Shown: positions 43,654-53,202, counted from the first letter of the stretch. The stretch: DNA of 64,000 bases from Bog-473 sp035947875 (GCA_035947875.1 DASZJQ010000109.1:1-64000); one strand, 5' to 3'. The notes: a model not told the origin generated them from the letters alone. A program made the numbers and translations.

Positions 43654-44784
43654 ATGTTGGACCTTGACTTCAGTCCCGAGCAGGAGATGCTGCGCCAGAC
43701 GACGCGCGACGTGCTGCAGCGGCACTGCCCGCTCGACGTCGTCCGCGATATGGAGGACAACCCGACGGGCTACCCGCTCTCGTTGTGGACCCAGCTCGGA
43801 GAGCTCGATCTCATCGGCCTGCTGCTCCCACCCGAACACGGCGGTTCGGGCATGACGCTGGTCGAAGGTGTCGCCCTGTACCAGGAGTTCGGACGCGCCC
43901 TGGCCCCGATCCCGCACTTCGTCAGCGCCGTCCTCTCCGGTGGGGTGCTGACCCGGTCGGCCAGCCAAACACTGAAGACGCAATGGTTGGATGGCCTTGC
44001 CTCGGGGGAGGCCATCTTCACTCCGGCCTGGCTCGAACCGGAGAGCGGGTACTCACCTCGGGGTATCGAGGCCCGGGCCGAACCCGACGGCGAGGGCGGG
44101 TTCCGTCTGAGCGGGACGAAGCGGCACGTGGCCTTCGCCGCGGCAGCCGACCGGCTCGTGGTGCTGGCCCGCACGGGTGATGACGCCGAGGCCATCGACC
44201 TCTTCCTGGTCGATCCGACGGCCGTCGGGGTGACCCTGCGCCAGCAGTTCACCATCGCGTCGGACACGCAGTACGAGGTGACATTCGACGACGTCGCCCT
44301 CTCCGGCCCGGACCGGATCGGCGCCGCCGGCACAGGATGGGCCACGTGGCAGGACGTCCTCGAGCCCGCGCTGGTGCTTTTGGCCGCCCAGGCAGTGGGT
44401 GGCGCCCGCTACGCCCTGGAGATCACCACCCAGTACGCCAAGGACCGCCAACAATTCGACAAGCCGCTCGGCGCGTTCCAGGCCTTGGCCCACAACCTGG
44501 CCGATGCGGTGACCGCCCTGGACGGGGCCGAGCAGCTGGTGCACGAAGCGGCCTGGGCCGGAGCCAGCGGACGGTCGCTGCGTTCCCTGGCTCCGATGTC
44601 CAAGTTGTTCGCCTGCCGTACGTTCCGCGACATCACCGCCATGGCCCAGCAGATCTTCGGCGGTGTCGGCTTCACCCTCGACTTCGATATTCAGCTGTAC
44701 TTCCGCCGGGCCAAGCAGCAGCAGGTGATGTGGTCGAACGACCGCTCCCTGGAGGACGCGGTAGCTGCCGCCCTGTTGGACTGA
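43654..44784 (+). CDS. Acyl-CoA dehydrogenase-like subunit (probably lacks the catalytic base)
   Basis: The 376-residue ACAD has the fold blocks GLLLPPEHGGSGMTLVEGVAL, YAKDRQQFDKPLGAFQALAHNLAD and QIFGGVGFTLDFDIQLYFRR. Neither usual Glu position is kept: the helix-G equivalent aligns with Ala, and the C-terminal EGT motif is absent. Paired with the active ACAD at 40219, it resembles the second subunit of alpha2-beta2 dehydrogenases such as ChsE1-ChsE2. ATG 43654 has GGAGG upstream. Confidence 0.83.
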   Translation: MLDLDFSPEQEMLRQTTRDVLQRHCPLDVVRDMEDNPTGYPLSLWTQLGELDLIGLLLPPEHGGSGMTLVEGVALYQEFGRALAPIPHFVSAVLSGGVLTRSASQTLKTQWLDGLASGEAIFTPAWLEPESGYSPRGIEARAEPDGEGGFRLSGTKRHVAFAAAADRLVVLARTGDDAEAIDLFLVDPTAVGVTLRQQFTIASDTQYEVTFDDVALSGPDRIGAAGTGWATWQDVLEPALVLLAAQAVGGARYALEITTQYAKDRQQFDKPLGAFQALAHNLADAVTALDGAEQLVHEAAWAGASGRSLRSLAPMSKLFACRTFRDITAMAQQIFGGVGFTLDFDIQLYFRRAKQQQVMWSNDRSLEDAVAAALLD

Positions 44785-44801
44785 TCCGACCCGCGGGCAC
44801 C

Positions 44802-45977
44802 ATGTCTGCCCCATCGACAACGCTCAGCGCGCAGGAGGCCAGGCGGGTCGCCCTCGTCGCCCAGGCCCTCTTGGGCCCCCGGCCGACCGGCGGCCCGGCG
44901 GCCACCGTGCGCCGGCTGGGCGCCGTCCAACTCGACACGATTTCCGTTCTGGCCCGGTCGCACGAGCTCGTCGCCTATGCCCGGCACGGCCCGATCGACC
45001 GAGATCGGATCGAGGCGTCCTATTGGGGTCCCACGAGCACCACCTTCGAGTACTGGTCCCACGCCGCCTGCCTCTTGCCGCTCGAGGAGTGGCCCTCCTA
45101 CGCCTTCAAGCGCCGGGCCCGCCGGGCCAAGGGGAGACGATGGCACTCCCTGCAAGACGAGACAAAGACCTGTGGCGAGGTCATGGCCCGCCTTCGCGCT
45201 GAGGGACCTCTCACGGCCAAGGAATTGGGCGGAGCCAAGAGGGGAGGCCCGTGGTGGGACTGGTCCGAAGTGAAGATCGCCGCGGAACGGTTGCTGGACG
45301 TCGGCGACCTGGTCTGCCGCCAGCGCCGGGGGTTTCAGCGCGTCTACGACCTGGTCGAGCGGGCCATTCCCGACGAGATGCGACGGGACGAATTGAGCGA
45401 CGAGGAATGCGTCACCCGGCTGGTGCGTTCCGCTGGACGGTCGCTCGGCGTGGCCACCGTGGCCGATCTGGCCGTGTACCACGGGGTGCCGGCCAATCAG
45501 GTGCCTCGCGTGCTCGAGGCCGCCGGTCTCGTGCCGGTGCAGGTCGAGGGTTGGACGAAGCCGGCCTATGCCGATCCCGCCGCCCTGGAGGTGTTGGGTC
45601 GCCGACTGCGGGGTCGCCGCCTGTTGCTCTCCCCGTTCGATTCGCTGATCTGGGATCGGCCCCGTACCGAGCGTCTCTTCGGGTTCCGCCACCGGCTCGA
45701 GGCCTACACACCCCGCGCCAAGCGACTCTTCGGGTACTTCGCCATGCCGGTCCTGGCCGGCACGAAGATGGTCGGTCTGGTCGATCCCGGTCGGGACGGG
45801 AAGACGTTGGTGGCCAAACAGGTCACGTTGACCTCGCGCGGTGCGACGCAGCACGTGGCTGCGGCATTGACAGAAGCGGCGACGTGGGTCGGCAGCGACA
45901 ACATCGTGGTGGGGCGGGTCGAACCGCCGGGACAGAAGAGGATCCTGGAGAAGGCCCTGATCGCACGCGCGGGGTGA
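44802..45977 (+). CDS. Winged-helix DNA glycosylase of the YcaQ/AlkZ family (HTH_42)
   Basis: The 391-residue protein has the diagnostic LGAVQLDTISVLARSHELVAYAR near residue 46, a Q-x-D motif used by the YcaQ branch to remove alkylated bases and unhook interstrand crosslinks. Winged-helix repeats continue through FKRRARRAKGRRW and LTAKELGGAKRGGPWWDWSEVK. It lies just after the acyl-CoA operon on the same strand but probably acts in DNA repair. ATG 44802 is the start. Confidence 0.85.
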   Translation: MSAPSTTLSAQEARRVALVAQALLGPRPTGGPAATVRRLGAVQLDTISVLARSHELVAYARHGPIDRDRIEASYWGPTSTTFEYWSHAACLLPLEEWPSYAFKRRARRAKGRRWHSLQDETKTCGEVMARLRAEGPLTAKELGGAKRGGPWWDWSEVKIAAERLLDVGDLVCRQRRGFQRVYDLVERAIPDEMRRDELSDEECVTRLVRSAGRSLGVATVADLAVYHGVPANQVPRVLEAAGLVPVQVEGWTKPAYADPAALEVLGRRLRGRRLLLSPFDSLIWDRPRTERLFGFRHRLEAYTPRAKRLFGYFAMPVLAGTKMVGLVDPGRDGKTLVAKQVTLTSRGATQHVAAALTEAATWVGSDNIVVGRVEPPGQKRILEKALIARAG

Positions 45978-46179
45978 CCGGGTCCCGCTCGCATCACGTG
46001 CAACCAGGGCCATGTGGCCGTGACCGATGGGCGGTCTTGTTTGCTGGGACCGAGTGCTCGGCCGGGACCCTCGCGGGGAATGCAGAAGATCCACCACTTT
46101 TCGCTATCATCCGCTGGTTCGATGCACCTGCCCAATCGGCTGAATGAGTGAGGTCGAGCCCGCACGGAGGATGGAAGCA

Positions 46180-46686
46180 ATGACGAGCACGGAACTCCTG
46201 GTCGATGCCTTCGAGCGGATCCGCGATGCCGTGTACCCTGCGGTGAACGGGCTCTCGCGTGAGGAGCTGGCGTTTCGCCCCGAGGACAACTCGAACTCCA
46301 TCGCCTGGTTGGTGTGGCACTTGACCCGGATCCAGGATGATCACGTCGCCGGGCTCGACGGCCGCGAACAGGTGTGGACGGCGAACGGCTGGGCCGACCG
46401 GTTCGCCCTGTCCCTCGAGGTATCAGATACCGGATATGGGCACGGCCCCGAGCATGTGGCGATGGTCACCGCTGAGGACCTCTCGCTGCTGGGCTACTTC
46501 GAGGACGTCCACGACAAGACGCTGGAGTACGTGCGCACCCTGGCCGACGAAGACCTGTCTCGAGTGGTGGATCGCACGTGGGATCCTCCCGTGACCGTGA
46601 GGGTGCGTCTGATGAGCGTGATCGCCGACGACCTGCAGCACGCGGGTCAGGCGGCGTACGTCCGGGGAATTCTCCAACAACGCTGA
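46180..46686 (+). CDS. DinB/DUF664-like protein (mycothiol-dependent enzyme fold)
   Basis: The 168-residue four-helix protein has the metal-binding histidines in SIAWLVWHLTRIQDDHVAG and the C-terminal VIADDLQHAGQAAYVRGI. This is the DUF664/DinB pattern common in actinobacteria and often linked to mycothiol S-transfer. GGAGG at 46166-46170 gives good spacing to ATG 46180; ATG 46171 directly abuts it. The 202-bp gap upstream shows no gene. Confidence 0.8.
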   Translation: MTSTELLVDAFERIRDAVYPAVNGLSREELAFRPEDNSNSIAWLVWHLTRIQDDHVAGLDGREQVWTANGWADRFALSLEVSDTGYGHGPEHVAMVTAEDLSLLGYFEDVHDKTLEYVRTLADEDLSRVVDRTWDPPVTVRVRLMSVIADDLQHAGQAAYVRGILQQR

Positions 46687-46700
46687 AGGCCCAGGCCGGC

Positions 46701-47588
46701 TCAATAGCCGGTTGCCGCAGATCGCTCCGCAATGTGCTCAAAGACGGGGACGGCCCCGCCGTAGGGGCCGGTCTGTGCCGGGTGGTGCAGGACCAGCTGG
46801 TCGATTCCCATCTCCGCGTAGGGAGCGGCCAGCGCTTCGAATTGGTCGAGTGACGTGATGACCGGATTGGTGGGCGTCCACAGCACCACCTTGCCCAGGC
46901 TGTCCGGATCCCGGTCCACCGTGGCGCACGCCTGAACGAGTTGCGAGCGTTGCCTGCGGACGGCGTCGACGATGTCGGCGGGTGCTCGCGGTTCACCCGA
47001 GCCCGGCCCGATGGTGACCCACTGCTGACCAGAGGAGGCGGCCAGGCTGAGTCCGCGCGGACCGCCGGCGGCAATCGTCAGCGGAAATGGGGTCTGCACG
47101 GTTCCCGGCGTACTTGGAGCGTTCGTCGCCGCATAGTGCCGACCAGAAATGGTGGTGCGAGTAGCGGCGTCGCCGTCGAGCACTTGTCGCAGCGTCTGGA
47201 CGAATTCGCCGTAGCGGTCCATCCTCTCGGCCAACGACCAAGGGTCCTGCCCCAGGGCCTGAGCGTCGGGTCCCTCAGTGCCGGGGCCGACGCCCAGGTC
47301 GAAGCGGCCATTGCTCAGGTCATCGAGCGCGATGACGTCTCGGGCCAACACCACCGGATGTCGAAAATTGGGGGTGGCCACCAAGGTGCCCAGTCGGATC
47401 CGCTTGGTGACCGCCGCCGCCGCAGCCAGAACGGGGATCGCCGCCAGCCACGGGCCGTCGGGCATCCCGCCCCAGCGGATGTGGTCATAGGTCCATGCGG
47501 TTGCGAAGCCGACGCCATCGGCCCACTCCCACTGCCGGCGTGCGTCCTTCCAGCGGTCGGTGGGGAGTATCACAAGACCGATGCGCAC
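46701..47588 (-). CDS. LLM-class flavin/F420-dependent oxidoreductase
   Basis: The 295-residue protein is a luciferase-like monooxygenase-class barrel. It has IGLVILPTDRWKDARRQWEWADGVGFATAWTYDHI at the start, RIRLGTLVATPNFRHPVVLARDVIALDDLSNGRFDLGVGPG in the middle and LTIAAGGPRGLSLAA later. Actinobacterial members usually bind F420. Substrate unknown. It converges on the DinB-like gene with only 14 bases between stops. Confidence 0.85.
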   Translation of the reverse strand: MRIGLVILPTDRWKDARRQWEWADGVGFATAWTYDHIRWGGMPDGPWLAAIPVLAAAAAVTKRIRLGTLVATPNFRHPVVLARDVIALDDLSNGRFDLGVGPGTEGPDAQALGQDPWSLAERMDRYGEFVQTLRQVLDGDAATRTTISGRHYAATNAPSTPGTVQTPFPLTIAAGGPRGLSLAASSGQQWVTIGPGSGEPRAPADIVDAVRRQRSQLVQACATVDRDPDSLGKVVLWTPTNPVITSLDQFEALAAPYAEMGIDQLVLHHPAQTGPYGGAVPVFEHIAERSAATGY

Positions 47589-47615
47589 CGCGTCAAGCTA
47601 CCGGTTGCCCTCCTC

Positions 47616-48677
47616 TCACGCTGGACCTCGCCAGTCGATCCACGCGCCGTGCTCGTGCACGATGCCGAGCAACTCCCATCGGGCCACACCGCCTTCGAAG
47701 ACCGCCGCACCGAGAAGATCGGCCCCGGCGTCACGGTCAGGCACGGGCTGCTCGGCAAACGCGGCCACCGTCCCCACGCCTTCAGCGCTCAACCAGGCGA
47801 TGGTCCGCGTCCGGGATTCAGTCTCCAACAGTTCGACGAAGCGCTGCCGAGCTTCGAGACTGAAGTAGGCGAAGGCCCATGTCGTCACGATGACGGCGGC
47901 GACGCCGAACGGGAGGTCACCGAGAACGCGCGGGAGGGCGGCGATGGCGTCCCCGGCGAGTACCAGCGGGGGATCCTGTTGGGCCAGGTGGATGGACGCG
48001 GCGGTGCGTTCGAGTCGGCCCGTGTCGGGCCATACACAGGCCAACAGCCAACGAGCATCGTCTGGATGGGCGAGGTCGATCGGAGAGCGATCGATCCCGA
48101 TCCGGGACCGGAGAGGGGGAAGCGCCGGAGCAATCGGGGGGTGGCCACCGGCCACTCGGCATGTGATCTGGACGGGGGAATGTGGCGGGCCCGTCGCCCC
48201 TGCCGCGCCGTAGTCAATCCGGTAGCGATCGCACAAGAGGTTCAGTCCGGCGCTTGCCCCCACATCCGTCAACGCCATCGGTTCACTGAGCCGGGAGGCC
48301 AACCAGGTGAGGCCCGGACCGATCAATGCGCTGCGGCCGCAGTCATTCGTCTGTATATGACGCGTGGACAGCAGCGCCATCACTTCTTCCCGGCGGTCCC
48401 GGCAGAGCTGCAGAAACAGCGGTGCCGGATCCGCAGCCGATCGCCCCGAGTAGATGGCAGCCAGGGGATCGTCCGGATCATCGAGCAGTAGGTAATGGAC
48501 CGCCGCCAGCAAGGCCGGAGGTAGGTGAGCCGAAGGCGGAGCGGACTGCACCCAGCCGAGAAGTTCGGGGTCGCCGGCCACCGCGATCGAGAGGCGTTCA
48601 TAGAGCGGCGAATAGTTGTGGCAATGGAGGGCAAACCATTCCCACATATGCACAAAGTCCCTCGTCGGTTCGGACAT
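47616..48677 (-). CDS. DUF2332 protein
   Basis: The 353-residue protein matches the actinobacterial DUF2332 family. Blocks are FALHCHNYSPLYERLSIAVAGDPELL, LLLDDPDDPLAAIYSG, LTDVGASAGLNLLCDRY and WAFAYFSLEARQRFVELL. The LTDVGASAGLN segment resembles an SAM-methyltransferase motif I, so a methyltransferase-like fold is possible, but function is unknown. ATG 48677 is preferred to 48695, six codons earlier; neither has a clear ribosome site. Confidence 0.8.
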   Translation of the reverse strand: MSEPTRDFVHMWEWFALHCHNYSPLYERLSIAVAGDPELLGWVQSAPPSAHLPPALLAAVHYLLLDDPDDPLAAIYSGRSAADPAPLFLQLCRDRREEVMALLSTRHIQTNDCGRSALIGPGLTWLASRLSEPMALTDVGASAGLNLLCDRYRIDYGAAGATGPPHSPVQITCRVAGGHPPIAPALPPLRSRIGIDRSPIDLAHPDDARWLLACVWPDTGRLERTAASIHLAQQDPPLVLAGDAIAALPRVLGDLPFGVAAVIVTTWAFAYFSLEARQRFVELLETESRTRTIAWLSAEGVGTVAAFAEQPVPDRDAGADLLGAAVFEGGVARWELLGIVHEHGAWIDWRGPA

Positions 48678-48881
48678 GGCAAAATACTCACACATCCGTC
48701 GAGGCTGGGACGCCGGCGATCAGCGGTAGATGTCCGGTCCTCCGAGCGGGCAAACTCTGTCGAGGATCGTGTCCGCCAAGGGCGTGGTGTCTGGGGAGTG
48801 CAGCCCAAGCCGGACGGGAGTCAACAACTCACGAGGCAGCACCTGGTGAGCACCAGATGCCTTGCGGAGTGTGCCGGTCTC

Positions 48882-50180
48882 TCACGGACGATGAGAAGGC
48901 GCAAGGGATCCGGAAGACGGTGGCGGCAGCGTGTCCGCGAACCACCGAGAGGTGGCGGTATGCGAGGTCATCGACCCGCTCAACCGGGTGATGGCCGTTG
49001 CGATCGAGCGGTGGCGGCTGAGCGGGGCACCATCGAGCAACTCGTTCCAAAAGATGGCCCATCCCCCGGCTGGAGCGTCGCCGCCAGCGACCGTGGTGAG
49101 CAAACGGGCCACGGCCGCGACGGCCCGGGGCCGACCCACCAGCGCAGCCTGGGCGGCGGCGGTGATCCGATGATAGGGAAGGTGCGCGGCGGCGAGGGCG
49201 GCTCGATAACGCTCGGCCGCATGCCCGGGTTCGCCCAGCACGGCCTCAGCAGCTGAGCGTCCACTGCCCATGGCTTGGGCGATCCCCTCACCTTGGAGCG
49301 GGTTGACGAGGCCGGCGGCGTCGCCGACGAGCAGCACTCGGCCCCGTGCCGGATTCGTGCCGACCATTCCCATCTTCAGCCAACCACCGAGTCGGCGCGC
49401 CGGGGTCGACGCCTGCGAATCGGTGAGTAGACCGCGCCCTTGCAGGTATTCGAGGAAATTCGGTAGCGCCCTCAGCGCGCCCGCGCCGGCCTTGCGATCA
49501 GACAGCGTCCCCAGACCGAGGCCAATGTTTGCTCCGTCTTCCGCACCGGGGAACACCCACCCGTAGCCGGGAAACGCGTGCCATGGTGTCGGCTCCCACA
49601 ATACGATGGAGGGGAGATCCACCGGCCGCGGCAGGTACGTGCGAACGGCGAACCCCCAGAGGACTCTGTCGGTATCAACCAGGTCTGCGGCCGAAGCAAC
49701 ACGACTGGTGGCCCCGTCGGCTCCAATGACGAAGTCGGCGCGCAGCTCTTCTCCGGTGCTCAACTGGAATCCGTCGATTTCTCCTGCTTCTTCCAAGGGC
49801 TCGTCTGCCCGTCCGACGATGGGTATGGCTCCGGCCTCGATCGCCGCCTGATGGAGCGCGGCGTCGAAGACCGTCCTGGCCACTGACGTGCCGTGCCCCG
49901 GGTACGTCAGTCCTTCCGCGCTGGGCAGCCGCACCTTTCGACCGGTCGGACCGACGACCCACATATCGCCGACCTCGGCGCCTGACGGCAGTGGGAGCCC
50001 CAGCTCGGTCAGCACCTGAAGACCGCGGGGACCGACCAGGTCGCCGCACGCCTTGTCGCGAGGGAACGTGGCCTTGTCGACCAGGGCCACCCGAGCACCG
50101 CTGCGGGCCAGCACGAGAGCAGCAATGCTGCCCGCCGGACCGCTGCCGATCACCAGGACGTCAAAGCGCGTCGCTCCCAC
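48882..50180 (-). CDS. Geranylgeranyl-reductase-family FAD oxidoreductase
   Basis: The 432-residue flavoprotein starts FDVLVIGSGPAGSIAALVLARSG and has FPRDKACGD and GRVLLVGDAAGLVNPLQGEGIAQAM, the hallmark of the geranylgeranyl reductase family. Members reduce isoprenoid double bonds in chlorophyll, archaeal lipids or menaquinone side chains. GTG 50180 has AAGGAG upstream and replaces a longer frame from 50294. It diverges by 64 bases from a MenG-like methyltransferase and a UbiA-like protein, suggesting a joint isoprenoid or quinone pathway. Confidence 0.87.
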   Translation of the reverse strand: MGATRFDVLVIGSGPAGSIAALVLARSGARVALVDKATFPRDKACGDLVGPRGLQVLTELGLPLPSGAEVGDMWVVGPTGRKVRLPSAEGLTYPGHGTSVARTVFDAALHQAAIEAGAIPIVGRADEPLEEAGEIDGFQLSTGEELRADFVIGADGATSRVASAADLVDTDRVLWGFAVRTYLPRPVDLPSIVLWEPTPWHAFPGYGWVFPGAEDGANIGLGLGTLSDRKAGAGALRALPNFLEYLQGRGLLTDSQASTPARRLGGWLKMGMVGTNPARGRVLLVGDAAGLVNPLQGEGIAQAMGSGRSAAEAVLGEPGHAAERYRAALAAAHLPYHRITAAAQAALVGRPRAVAAVARLLTTVAGGDAPAGGWAIFWNELLDGAPLSRHRSIATAITRLSGSMTSHTATSRWFADTLPPPSSGSLAPSHRP

Positions 50181-50244
50181 CCTGCTCCTTCCTCGGTGTC
50201 CGGACTTACAATGAGATCTTTTCATCCCAAGAGTAGGAGACCCG

Positions 50245-50976
50245 TTGACGACCATTTCCGGTGATCGGAACGAATTTGCGCAACATTTGTTCACGTCTCT
50301 CCCACGGCGCTACGACCGGTTGGCCGAGGTCCTCTCCATGGGTCAAAACGGGCGATGGCGACGGGCCATGATCGACCGGATCGTGCCCTCCTCACCCGGC
50401 CAGGTGCTCGACGTTGCCTCAGGGACAGCCGGGGTCGCCTTGCAGCTGGCTTCTCGAACGTCAGCCGATATTGTCGGCGTCGATCTGACGCAAGCGATGC
50501 TGGCTCAAGGGCACCGCAACGTCGCCGATGCCGCCATGAGCAGTCGTATCCAACTCGTTGCCGGCCGAGCCGAGCAGCTGCCCTTCCCCGACGGCTCCTT
50601 CGACGCGCTGACCTTTACGTACCTGCTGCGTTACGTCGACGATCCCCAGGCCACGCTCTGTGAGCTGGCTCGGGTGGTGAAGCCCGGCGGCGCCGTGGCC
50701 AGCCTGGAGTTCCTCGCCCCGCCGAGCCGTTTTTGGCAATTTTGGTGGCATCTGTACACCCGCCTACTCCTGCCCGCAGGCGGATGGCTCACCGGAGGGA
50801 GAGAGTGGTTCAACGTGGGCCGGTTCCTCGGCCCCAACATCTCCGAGCACTACCGGAAGTATCCGGTCGCATGGACCGTGGAGGCCTGGCACAGAGCCGG
50901 ATTCGAGAACATCGGTGTGCGCGTCATGAGCCTTGGTGGCGGTCTGGTGATGTGGGGAACCCGAAGCAGTGCATGA
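50245..50976 (+). CDS. UbiE/MenG-like SAM methyltransferase
   Basis: The 243-residue enzyme has motif I VLDVASGTAGVALQLASR, VGVDLTQAMLAQGHRN and the UbiE-like end AVASLEFLAPPSRFWQFWWHLYTR. YDRLAEVLSMGQNGRWRRAMID is the N-terminal UbiE signature. It probably methylates a quinone-like or prenylated ring. TTG 50245 has AGGAG eight bases upstream. It overlaps the next membrane gene by eight bases. It is not clear whether this is the primary menaquinone enzyme. Confidence 0.83.
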   Translation: MTTISGDRNEFAQHLFTSLPRRYDRLAEVLSMGQNGRWRRAMIDRIVPSSPGQVLDVASGTAGVALQLASRTSADIVGVDLTQAMLAQGHRNVADAAMSSRIQLVAGRAEQLPFPDGSFDALTFTYLLRYVDDPQATLCELARVVKPGGAVASLEFLAPPSRFWQFWWHLYTRLLLPAGGWLTGGREWFNVGRFLGPNISEHYRKYPVAWTVEAWHRAGFENIGVRVMSLGGGLVMWGTRSSA

Positions 50977-51775
50977 TCAGCCGGACTCCGACGACCGGGC
51001 CGCTGAGTCTGGGGATTCGCCGCCATTGGCACCACAGGTCGAGACCGGCACCGAGCACCGGCCTGCCTTCTATGCCGCTCGCCCCGGCGGATGGAGGGAT
51101 TGGTGGACTCTGCTGCACCCCCCCTACACCGCATGGCACCTGGCCTATGTGGTGATTGGCGCCTCTCTGGCACCTCACGTCCAGCTTTCCCGGCTGGTGG
51201 CCACATTGTTGGCGTTCCTGTTCGCCGTAGGGTTTGCGGCTCATGCACTGGACGAGTTGCACGGGCGCCCCTTGGGCACCCACATTCCCAGAGCGGCGCT
51301 GATTGCGTTGACCGTCGCCGGCTTGGCCGGGGCGGTCGCCCTGGGCATCGCCGGATTGTCGCGCGTCGGATGGGCCCTGATTCCGTTCCTGGTGCTCGGT
51401 CCCCTGTTGGTCGCCGCCTACAACCTGGAGTTGTTCGGTGGACTGGTCCATACCGACCTCGGGTTCGCCATCGCCTGGGGGTCCTTCCCGGTGCTCGTTG
51501 GCTATGTGGCCCAGACCGGTCGTCTGGCGCTGAGCCCCGTGATTGCCGCGGTCGCGGCCTGTGCTTTGTCATTGGCGCAACGCCGGCTGAGCACCCCGGC
51601 ACGGTTCATCCGTCGTCAGGCGACCGTGATCGAAGGCCGCATCGCCTTGGGGAATGGAAAGTGGATGCCCATCGACCAGGACTTACTGCTCGGCCCTCTC
51701 GAACGTGCGCTCGGTGCCTTGTCGTGGGGCGTCGTGCTGGTTGCCGCATCGGTGGCAATTGCCCGTCTCAGTTAG
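50969..51775 (+). CDS. UbiA-like polytopic membrane protein with a degenerate prenyl site
   Basis: The 268-residue protein has about seven to eight hydrophobic segments. WWTLLHPPYTAWHLAYVVIGASL and AHALDELHGRPLGTHIPRAAL resemble the first helix and the Asp-rich motif of UbiA prenyltransferases, where NDxxDxxxDxxNRP is expected. Only D-E-L-H-G-R-P remains. It could be a distant prenyltransferase or a non-catalytic relative. GTG 50969 lies inside the methyltransferase gene. It overlaps the stop of the convergent SRPBCC gene. Confidence 0.6.
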   Translation: MHDQPDSDDRAAESGDSPPLAPQVETGTEHRPAFYAARPGGWRDWWTLLHPPYTAWHLAYVVIGASLAPHVQLSRLVATLLAFLFAVGFAAHALDELHGRPLGTHIPRAALIALTVAGLAGAVALGIAGLSRVGWALIPFLVLGPLLVAAYNLELFGGLVHTDLGFAIAWGSFPVLVGYVAQTGRLALSPVIAAVAACALSLAQRRLSTPARFIRRQATVIEGRIALGNGKWMPIDQDLLLGPLERALGALSWGVVLVAASVAIARLS

Positions 51776-52236
51776 GGGGCAGGCTCGAGACGTCGGCGAA
51801 ACCCGGAGACGGTCACCTCGACGACCCGGTCGTGGCCCCACTGAAAGAGAGGGTGAGCGAAGCGGCTGGCCAGCCGCATCGGGCGCTGCATCATCTCGAG
51901 CGTCCAGGCCACCTCGACCCGCGATCCAGTACTGATCGGCTCCACTCTCAGGCGCGCCTCGCCTTCGATGTCACCGTGGATGACGGCGTCAATGGCGACG
52001 GGTGGATCCCACCGGGTGAGTTCGACCTGCAGTCTCATCCGGTAGGGAAGGGGCGGGGCCACCACCGCGTGCAACACGGACGCGGCGCCCAGGGGCTCAC
52101 CTTCGAGGCGGAATTCCTGCAGCCACGGCCACCAGCGCTCGTACTGGTCGACCTGATCGAGCACGTCCCACAACTCGGGAGGAGTCAGGCCGAATGTGTA
52201 CCCCCGCTGGTATTTGATCACCGGTTGTTGCGGCAT
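51772..52236 (-). CDS. SRPBCC-family protein
   Basis: The 154-residue protein is a START-like helix-grip fold: PELWDVLDQVDQYERWWPWLQEF, then GSRVEVAWTLEMMQRPMRLASRFA and the C-terminal helix FQWGHDRVVEVTVSGFRRRL. It is like polyketide cyclase/dehydrase relatives that bind hydrophobic ligands. Its stop overlaps that of the UbiA-like gene by four bases, so it belongs physically with the isoprenoid-like cluster. Confidence 0.8.
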   Translation of the reverse strand: MPQQPVIKYQRGYTFGLTPPELWDVLDQVDQYERWWPWLQEFRLEGEPLGAASVLHAVVAPPLPYRMRLQVELTRWDPPVAIDAVIHGDIEGEARLRVEPISTGSRVEVAWTLEMMQRPMRLASRFAHPLFQWGHDRVVEVTVSGFRRRLEPAP

Positions 52237-53043
52237 AAGGGGGCTCAGGAGGAGCCGGCGGACGCCAAGGCATTTCCCTGTACGTTCATGTCATTCAATT
52301 TCGATTCCATCCGGAGGGCTTGCCGACGCACAGGGGATACGCCGAAACTCCGTCGAGAGATTCCCTGCTACGAAATCTACCTGTTTCGACCTCCCCGGTG
52401 TGGTGTGGGCGCTGCAACGAGTCCACGGACCAGGGTTAAAGCGGTCTGCGGCGTCGAGGCCACAGTCGGAGGCTCACTCCCTAGAGAAGGTGATGGTGGA
52501 TCGAGCATCGGCACTTGGGGTTGTAAAGGGAAAGCTGAGTGCCACACCCCGACGCGGCGCAGACCCGACCTCGCCCGTACGTGGCCGTCGGCCGCCCATG
52601 AACCAAGTCGGTGACTCTGCCGGATCCAAATCCGAAAGCGCTGTTTCTGTTCATGTTCACTACTTCCTTCCACTCTCTTGTGTGACTATCGGTCGGTCGG
52701 GCGTCATCCTCGGGTTACGCGGGACATCAGATGAGGACTTGACGGCCGTTGGTGCGGGGTCGGAGGCGGCTTCTTCGCTCATGGCTCGCGTTCCCGGCCC
52801 AGAACTGGCACAAGACAGTGGTGTCGCCGGACTCGAGGAACTGCGACCGACGGCCCAGCCCATCAGGATCCTCGGCGTGTTTCCGAGCTGCCGCTCCAAC
52901 CAAATCCCGGCGACCAGCAGATGGCACGCGACGCCGATGGCGCGACGGTCGACCTCCGATTGTCTCGTCCGAGGAGGATGCGTAGTGGATTTTCGAACCG
53001 TCATGGAAGCCTCCATGTACTTGAACGGATGCGAGGTTCTCTA

Positions 53044-53065
53044 CCACTGCGTAATACGACAGTGG
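53044..53065. repeat. Inverted repeat CCACTG-N10-CAGTGG
   Basis: A perfect 6-bp inverted repeat with a 10-bp spacer lies in the gene-poor interval. Geometry is operator-like. No adjacent gene start is evident. Confidence 0.4.
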
Positions 53066-53163
53066 GTTACAGACGACGCACGGTTCTCTTGAAAGAGGGC
53101 TAGCGGCGAGACGAATTCACCGCACCGCATCGAGCGTGCGCTTACGTAATCGCGACACCAGAG

Positions 53164-53180
53164 GGCCGTCTGACGGCCCG
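53164..53180. repeat. 8-bp perfect inverted repeat
   Basis: GGGCCGTC is followed after one base by GACGGCCC. It lies about 90 bases beyond the anti-sigma gene stop. It could form a strong stem in RNA of either strand. Confidence 0.55.
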
Positions 53181-53202
53181 AGCCGCCAAGCAAGTTGATG
53201 AC

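Noticed and set aside
52196..53092. 298-codon plus-strand open frame across the gene-poor interval
   Set aside because: It begins inside the SRPBCC gene, has no recognisable domain, and several other frames are open over the same bases.
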